From positions 124,001 to 188,000 of the forward strand of contig OX596345.1 in NCBI GenBank assembly GCA_951394405.1: DNA of 64,000 nt, written 5' to 3'. Numbering within the stretch: the stretch's first letter is position 1; each line of letters starts with the position of its first letter. Below the pieces are notes generated by a model, which was not told the origin of the DNA, ran no database searches, and saw only the letters and a program-made list of their open reading frames with translations. Shown here piece by piece: positions 58,719 through 64,000 of this stretch. Both the position numbers and the translations under genes were made by a program. The stretch comes from Coprinellus micaceus. Its lineage: Eukaryota > Basidiomycota > Agaricomycetes > Agaricales > Psathyrellaceae.

Positions 58719-60127
58719 TGGACATAGAGGGTGTTAACACGGAGGGTGACACCACAGACGGCATTTGTTTGGTTGAAGAACGGCCCCAGTTGGAACTTCA
58801 AGCAAGCGCCGGCATCGCAGCACCGACGAAGGGCCTGCGGCAGCTGGCTTCTCCGATCGTGTTGTTGATGAGCCTGGCCATCGTCAGCGTCCTCCCCGGG
58901 GCCCTACACTTCCTTTGGGTCCTCATCCACTGGGTTTGGATCACCCCCTCCCAGTCACATCAACCGCCTCATGTCCACGAGCGCCAATCGATCCGGGACG
59001 AGGAAGATCGGACTGTTGTCCCTTGTACTCAAGCCAAGCCACTCGCGCCCTTCACCAGATGTGGTGCTTGCCTCGAGGAATTTCCCGCTACTTCCGTAGC
59101 TGTCTGCCCTGCGAACCATATCACCTGTAAGGGGTGTCTTTCCGGGCTTGCTGTTGAGCAAGTGGGACGAGGAGGAGCTAGTTTACGCTGTCGCCACCCA
59201 ACGGCTTGCGACATCGCATATGGAGGTCCTCAATTGCAATCACTTCTACTGATCGGCCTTCTTACGCTCGCCCAATCTCAGGGTGTAATCGGTGATACAG
59301 TAGTTCAACGACCTCAGATCGAGGAGGAGGAGGATGATGAAGAGGATGCAAAGATTGAGGAGACAGACCTACGGCCCAAAGGGAGTACGGAGGGGTTTAC
59401 GGGGCCTGACGTCCGGGAAGCCAAGCAAGAGGAAAAGGTTGTGGCGGAAGGTTCAAATTCTATCAGTGGTAGACGTACGTGTATCATCCATCTCCTCCTG
59501 TACATCCATGCTCATATGGTTCTGCAGTACCGACGGTCCGCAAGTCCAAAGGAACGGTATGTATTGGCTGGCACACCTACCATAAACCTCACACTAAGAT
59601 ACACTTATTATTAGGCTGTTGCAATTAAGACTCCTTCGCCCCCGGCTTCAGACTCTGAACTGGAGGCATTCGCCGATGCCCAGGAGTCGATCTCGACCTC
59701 AACTCACCTGAGCGACCTTCACCCAAGTTCCAACGGTGACGAACTACTTGGGCTCGGAGCGCCCTCAATCAGTGCCCCGCCGGTGGCGCTCAACCCTCGC
59801 CGACGTAGTGCTCAGCCCTCTGCGACCGCTCCTCCTGGTCCCTCCCGAACCGGGCGCAGGGTTAGCGGTCCTCGAGGAGCTCGGCCGACCAAACCCAAGC
59901 CCGTTGGCGACCCTCACTTTGACGCACTCCAGAAGAAGCTCGATGACGCCCGGAAGGAGAAAAGGAACGCACAAGCCCGGCAAACCTACGCAGAGAAAGC
60001 CTTGAACGCTGGTTCGGATGGGTGGACGCAGGAGGATGTGGATAACGCTCGGGCGGCTATCGAGCTCGCACGAGTCCCTGTGGATGGGGCTGAGAGAGCG
60101 CGCGACGAGTATTGGCGTAGCTTGTGA
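58719..60127 (+). CDS. TM-RING protein 1: membrane-anchored RING1-only relative of RBR ligases
   Basis: Exons 58719-59474, 59528-59556 and 59615-60127 are clear; the first coding exon lies upstream and is not resolved, because 58718 ends a CTGAC...GGTAG acceptor. The translated part is about 432 residues. A hydrophobic region (IVLLMSLAIVSVLPGALHFL, WVLIHWVW) precedes a RING1-like domain CGACLEEFPATSVAVCPANH, CKGC, ending RCRHPTACD. Then come an acidic stretch (EEEEDDEEDAKIEE), a Pro-rich disordered part, and a C-terminal helix (ARQTYAEKALNAGSDGWTQE) similar to the RBR 2 repeat. There is no IBR or RING2, so no catalytic Cys. It may bind an E2 or act as an adaptor at a membrane; inference. Confidence 0.72.
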
Positions 60128-60153
60128 CCACGGAAGCCACCGTGACCTGGAAG

Positions 60154-61604
60154 TCAACTGTTTCGTTTGCACCACCCCTTGATTCTTGTATCTTGTTTAA
60201 TCCTTCTCGTTTGCAATGTGCATGCTCCTCCCTTTGACTTACTTTGCTCCAACCGTCTCGAGATAGGAATATAAACGAGGTCCAGCAGCTGCCTTAGAAC
60301 ACCTTCTGGGAGCACCTGGAGTTCAGCGGCGCCAAACGGCCGCCCGCATCCACTAGAGTGCGAGCACACCACCTCCTCGGTGGATTCATCGGTGAGGCAG
60401 GGTACCCGTTCCGCGACGTGACTCGAGAGGCAGTCTAAGCAGGTAGCGTGTCCCTGGGGGCAATGGATGATGGAAGAAGTGGGATAATCGGAGAGGCAGT
60501 GGTCGCATTGCAGGGCGATTTGGGTGGCCGAGATTGGGGTGCAAGATGGGATCGGCGTCACCTCTCGATGTTCAGTCCTGGGGCCTTCGTCGAGATTGGG
60601 ATCGTCGGAGTTGGGGTTGGGCGCCTGCGAACGCACCACACCCAAATCTGGAGCAATCGATCCAGGAGGATGGCAAGAACCTTCCGGATTGTGAAGAGGA
60701 GGAGAGTATAACCCAGGGATAGCAGAACAGAAGCAATACATTTAAGGACGATAGAAAATGCAGCAACGGTTAGAGGCGCAAAGTAGACCAATGTAAGCAT
60801 TGCGAATCGTAGCAAGGCGAGCACGGCAGCGCCAACCCTTTTCGGTAGGAGGCGCAGGGCCCATTCAGAAGCGATGAGAGAGCGAGGAGTACGAGTTCGA
60901 GCATCTCCCTGTGACGTTCGTTCTTCACATTCCCAATCTGTTAGAGCTTGCTCCATGCGAGGATAGGGTCCCTGCATATGGATAGGACAGAGGGCCGGCC
61001 TCCCGAGCTGAGAGCTGTCGGTATCATCGAGGGAAGCGCTCTTTGGACTGCCGTGCGGGGCGTTGATGTCTGAAACCCGTGGACATCCCTCAGATTGTAG
61101 GGAAAGTGAATCGGCGTGGGATGGGGGTTGATCACAAGAAGGCGAGAGAGATTTCTGGGTGGCATCCTGCTGCCCCAGGTCGGGGGTTGTACTATCACAG
61201 ATGGGTGAGGGTCCAGGATTGCTAGATTGGCTCTCAATGCATCCCATGCTGGGTCGCTGCCGGGGCAGAAGCGGCGAAAGGGTGTCTTCTTGGCTGCACA
61301 GTGATAGCCTGTGTGATCCAGAAATACTGTATTCGTGGCTTGCAGTCATCGAGTCGGCACTAAGGACGTCAGAGTCTGCGGCGTCGAACCGATCATCGGT
61401 TGTCGTCCCCAGCGTACCTCCAGCTCCTGCTTGAGCAGACTGTGGACTCCGCATTAAACCGCGTCGAGGCCCAGTGGGAGTGGCCAGAACGTCGGTGGCC
61501 TGCCCCAGGCTTCTTCCGCTGATCGCTTCTGAGGGTTCACGAGCCCCCTCACGCTCGTTGAAGGGGATTCCGCTGGGAGAGGGTGAGCTTCCAGGCTCGA
61601 ACAC
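60154..61604 (-). pseudogene. TM-RING protein 2, frameshifted
   Basis: Convergent with TM-RING 1 (26 bp between stops). The upstream frame (61604-60558) codes a Ser/Pro-rich disordered N-terminus (SGRSLGQATDVLATP, matching ARSLGQAADVLNTP in TM-RING 3) and two membrane spans (AVLALLRFAMLTLVYFAPLT, SVLLSLGYTLLLFTIRKVLA), then stops after GLNIER. The RING1-like half (QCDHCLSDYPTSSIIHC, GHATCLDCLSSHVAE, VCSHSSGCGRPF) lies in another frame. Base alignment with TM-RING 3 (ACTCCGACGATCCC against ACTCCGGCGCGCCC) places a one-base deletion at about 60600. No in-frame ATG opens the long frame, so the 5' end is also unresolved. Either a decaying gene or an assembly error. Confidence 0.7.
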
Positions 61605-62726
61605 ACGCCACGTTGTACTGCGTACCTCAACGGCAATTTTTAGGCGTGCGCTCGATGTCCAAGTGAAGATCTAAGGCGTTGGTGGTCATCTCGGGCTCAG
61701 GTGGCGATGGTGGTGTGCGGGACGGCGAGTGGTAGATGAAGGAAGGGCCCCAAAGGATCAGGGGGGGAGGACGCTCGGAGGGAAGGGGTGGGGTTTCTTG
61801 TCAGCTTCAGGGTTCAATACATATACCCTGGGAGGCCCTATAAACATAACGGTCTAGTAGACAGGATAATGATGGGGCATTTCAAGAAAGGCAAGCGCCG
61901 CCGGCTGCGGTGTCTTAAGCGGCCCAGAGCAACCAATAAGCATTTAGGGGCGTGTTCCTCAAGCTGGCAAGGACCGTAACCCAGACACGCTCAACGCAGA
62001 AGGAGAGTTTCTGGAATAGTAAGACTTGCTGAGGGTAGAAGGGCGAGTTTCATTCAATACTGCCTTCTAAATCTAACACCATGCCACATAAGGGATGCCT
62101 TAGAGAGAGTACAAGGCGGCTCACCGGTGCAGAGTGATTGTGCCAGGTCTCAACCGTTGCTCAACATAGTCGCAAGGCCGGTCCCACTCCCCATGGTCAT
62201 CTGAGCCACATCAATAGCCTAGAAGACACTGTCAAGTGAAGTCAACGTAGGGTCAACTCCAGTCCATTTGGTCCCCTGGTAGTGGTCGATGTGGTGGAAA
62301 GGAAGATATGCGATCCGAGTGATTCGGACACAATATGTTTGTTTGCCGTCACCCTGGAGAACAAATGTTGGCCATGTCGGCGATACCAAACATTGATGGT
62401 GGCGGCTCGAATTGTAATTGTCAGAGAACTGCCAGGTCTACCAGAACTACCAGGTCATATCAGACTGATATTGGTCTTATAAGGCCTTACCAGAGTCCTA
62501 TCCAACCTCAATGATGGGTATAAAAGCCCTTTCTCCCAGGGTTCAACTTGAACGCGCCTCTCTTCTTCTTGACACCAGGACCTCCTCGTTGTTCCGCCCA
62601 CTCGAACCACGACCCAGGTGAACCAGACTCTATTGAAAGTTGGAAGGAGACTTGGAAATCAAATAAAGAGGTACGCTACGCGTTGTATTACATTTTTCTG
62701 GGCTTCCTGCTCACCTTCTCGAAGCT
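61605..62726. other. Divergent promoter region of TM-RING 2 and 3
   Basis: Contains a TATA-like box at 62519 and possibly an unresolved first exon of TM-RING 2 near 61640-61689 (an ATG at 61689 on the minus strand). No other gene. Confidence 0.45.
62519..62526 (+). promoter_or_regulatory. TATA-like box of TM-RING 3
   Basis: TATAAAAG; the first ATG after it is at 62727. Confidence 0.4.
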
Positions 62727-64000
62727 ATGGAAGACACGGGCGCTTGTTCGAACCAAATTCTGTTTGATGAACTCGAACACTCGCGTGAACCGCCCGAAAT
62801 TATCAGCGCGAGAAGCCTGGGTCAGGCAGCTGACGTCCTGAACACCCCACGGAAAATGTGCCTCAGTTCTCCTCCCTGCTCTCCAGAACCTCAGTACCGA
62901 AGCGCTCGAAATAGCTTAGCGAATTCGATCCAGGAGGTCGATGCTATGGGGAGTTTCAACACCCCCAGTCCCGAGTCGACGACCGCAGAGCACGAACACC
63001 TTACTTTTGAACAAGAAGAGTCGTCGCTGTGCGACCCAAACATCATCCTGGAAACTCATACACCCTCGCAGCGACACGACACCGAACGATTCGTGGAAAG
63101 TTGGCCCAGGGGAACACCGCCACTTGACGACAAGGGTTCGTCTCCGCTGCGGGGGCGCGACGAAGCTCAACGTCACTCGTCCCCTCCTCTCGAATATGCT
63201 TCGGGCGCTCCTGGTTCGCCCATTCCCAGACGCCAAGGCCGACCGCAAGGCTCACAACTCCAGCCTCCTACGGCTGGTCGTCCAAAGAGCAGTTCCCGCA
63301 ACGGTGCTGAGCGCTCTCCACTCGGGGGCCAGCAATTAGAAGAGATTCACGCTGTTCCTTTGAAGAGACTCCATTTGGATACCAACGCGACTCAAACCAC
63401 CCAAGAACCTGAGGAACACTCACAGGACGTCGAAAGCCAACCCCGTATCCCAGGGCAGCTCCCCACTGACGGTGATGAGTTTCTACCTCAATGGGTCAAG
63501 ACAACGACATCCTTCCTCCTCTCTCTCGCAAAGCGCGTCCTTCTGGAATCCATCCCTCCGTTCCCCACCACGCTCTGGGATGCCCTCAAGTCCACCGTGT
63601 TCCTTCTTCTATCCTTGGCGCATGTCCTCTTCGTCATTGCCATCCCGAAGATCCTTACCACCATCCGAGATGGGTTGATCCGTGTTTACACGTGGTGCAC
63701 TCATAGACGCCCAACCACTCCGGCGCGCCCTAACCCCGAGGAAGCACCCACTCTCGGACCCCAGGACTGGGAGCGCACCCTAGCCCCGCCCAATGTCCTC
63801 AGCGCACCTCGCCGGTCTCAATGCGACCACTGCCTTTCCGATTACACCCCATACTCCATCATCCACTGTCCCTCTCGGCACGCGGTGTGCTTGGACTGCC
63901 TTTCGAGCCATGTCGCCCAGCAAGTGCCTCAGCTCGCCCAGAATCATGGAGGCGGGGAAGTAGTGTGCCTGCACTCTGGTGGATGCGGGCGGGCGTTTGA
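62727..64000 (+). CDS. TM-RING protein 3, 3' end beyond window
   Basis: One open frame runs from the ATG at 62727 to the window edge (424 codons). Its N-terminal ~250 residues are Ser/Pro/Glu-rich and probably disordered (EDTGACSNQILFDELEHSRE, ARSLGQAADVLNTP). Next come two membrane spans (TTSFLLSLAKRVLLESIPPF, STVFLLLSLAHVLFVIAIPK), a short basic loop (VYTWCTHRRP) and a RING1-like domain: QCDHCLSDYTPYSIIHCPSR, HAVCLDCLSSHVAQ, VVCLHSGGCGRAF. It is the intact counterpart of the frameshifted TM-RING 2. The zinc-ligand order and the terminal C-x-H-SGC match RING1 of both RBR ligases in this window. Whether an IBR follows cannot be seen. Confidence 0.75.
   Translation, partial: MEDTGACSNQILFDELEHSREPPEIISARSLGQAADVLNTPRKMCLSSPPCSPEPQYRSARNSLANSIQEVDAMGSFNTPSPESTTAEHEHLTFEQEESSLCDPNIILETHTPSQRHDTERFVESWPRGTPPLDDKGSSPLRGRDEAQRHSSPPLEYASGAPGSPIPRRQGRPQGSQLQPPTAGRPKSSSRNGAERSPLGGQQLEEIHAVPLKRLHLDTNATQTTQEPEEHSQDVESQPRIPGQLPTDGDEFLPQWVKTTTSFLLSLAKRVLLESIPPFPTTLWDALKSTVFLLLSLAHVLFVIAIPKILTTIRDGLIRVYTWCTHRRPTTPARPNPEEAPTLGPQDWERTLAPPNVLSAPRRSQCDHCLSDYTPYSIIHCPSRHAVCLDCLSSHVAQQVPQLAQNHGGGEVVCLHSGGCGRAF

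Noticed and set aside
1..64000. CRISPR arrays, rRNA, riboswitches
   Set aside because: No regularly spaced repeats or conserved RNA cores seen; the genome is fungal. Small tRNAs cannot be excluded by eye.

Overview
The window reads as nuclear DNA of a filamentous basidiomycete, most likely an Agaricomycete. Nearly every gene is split by 40-70 nt GT-AG introns. The content is typical of that group: a secreted GH30 glycosidase with a fungal CBM1, DUF1996 and DUF8021 secreted proteins, a thaumatin-like protein, an SGNH esterase, a CM1 microtubule-organiser protein, and expanded MYND and RING-IBR-RING (RBR) families. No rRNA, tRNA, CRISPR or prokaryotic gene was seen. I inferred the gene models by hand from splice motifs, reading frame and comparison between paralogues inside the window. 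Exon sums divide by three wherever a full model is given.

Layout. 1-4.1 kb: a partial MFS transporter and the GH30-CBM1 gene, both on the minus strand. 6.5-10 kb: a 1,087-residue coiled-coil protein with a centrosomin (CM1) motif. 10.3-15.2 kb: three paralogous secreted proteins, each with 38 cysteines, which I cannot place in a named family; the first two are divergent. 16.2-28.8 kb: two different MYND clades, a small membrane protein, an unusual kinase-like protein and an SGNH esterase. 29.6-31.5 kb: an RBR ubiquitin ligase. 32.1-37.4 kb: inverted, decayed copies of the kinase-like gene (broken by a 447-bp MITE) and of a MYND gene (nonsense codon, two frameshifts, lost 3' end). 38.3-45.5 kb: an AIF/FSP1-like oxidoreductase, then two DUF1996 genes flanking a DUF8021 gene. 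45.8-48.8 kb: a second MYND plus small-membrane-protein pair. 49.4-52.3 kb: a disordered Arg/Pro-rich protein and a thaumatin-like protein. 53.6-54.0 kb: a second MITE with an 8-bp target duplication. 54.4-64 kb: a second RBR ligase followed by three membrane-anchored proteins that carry only a RING1-like half of an RBR.

Themes. Four intact MYND genes and one pseudogene lie within 32 kb; two of them keep a homologous small membrane protein as neighbour, which suggests a duplicated two-gene module. The kinase-like pair joins an N-terminal region holding a D...ExK motif (possible PD-(D/E)xK nuclease fold) to a compact kinase domain. The RBR / half-RBR cluster suggests local evolution of membrane-tethered RING proteins from ubiquitin ligases. 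Around these lies ordinary secreted carbohydrate and stress biology. The gene-free stretches hold MITEs, one segmental duplication, a TGG microsatellite and a few TATA-like boxes.
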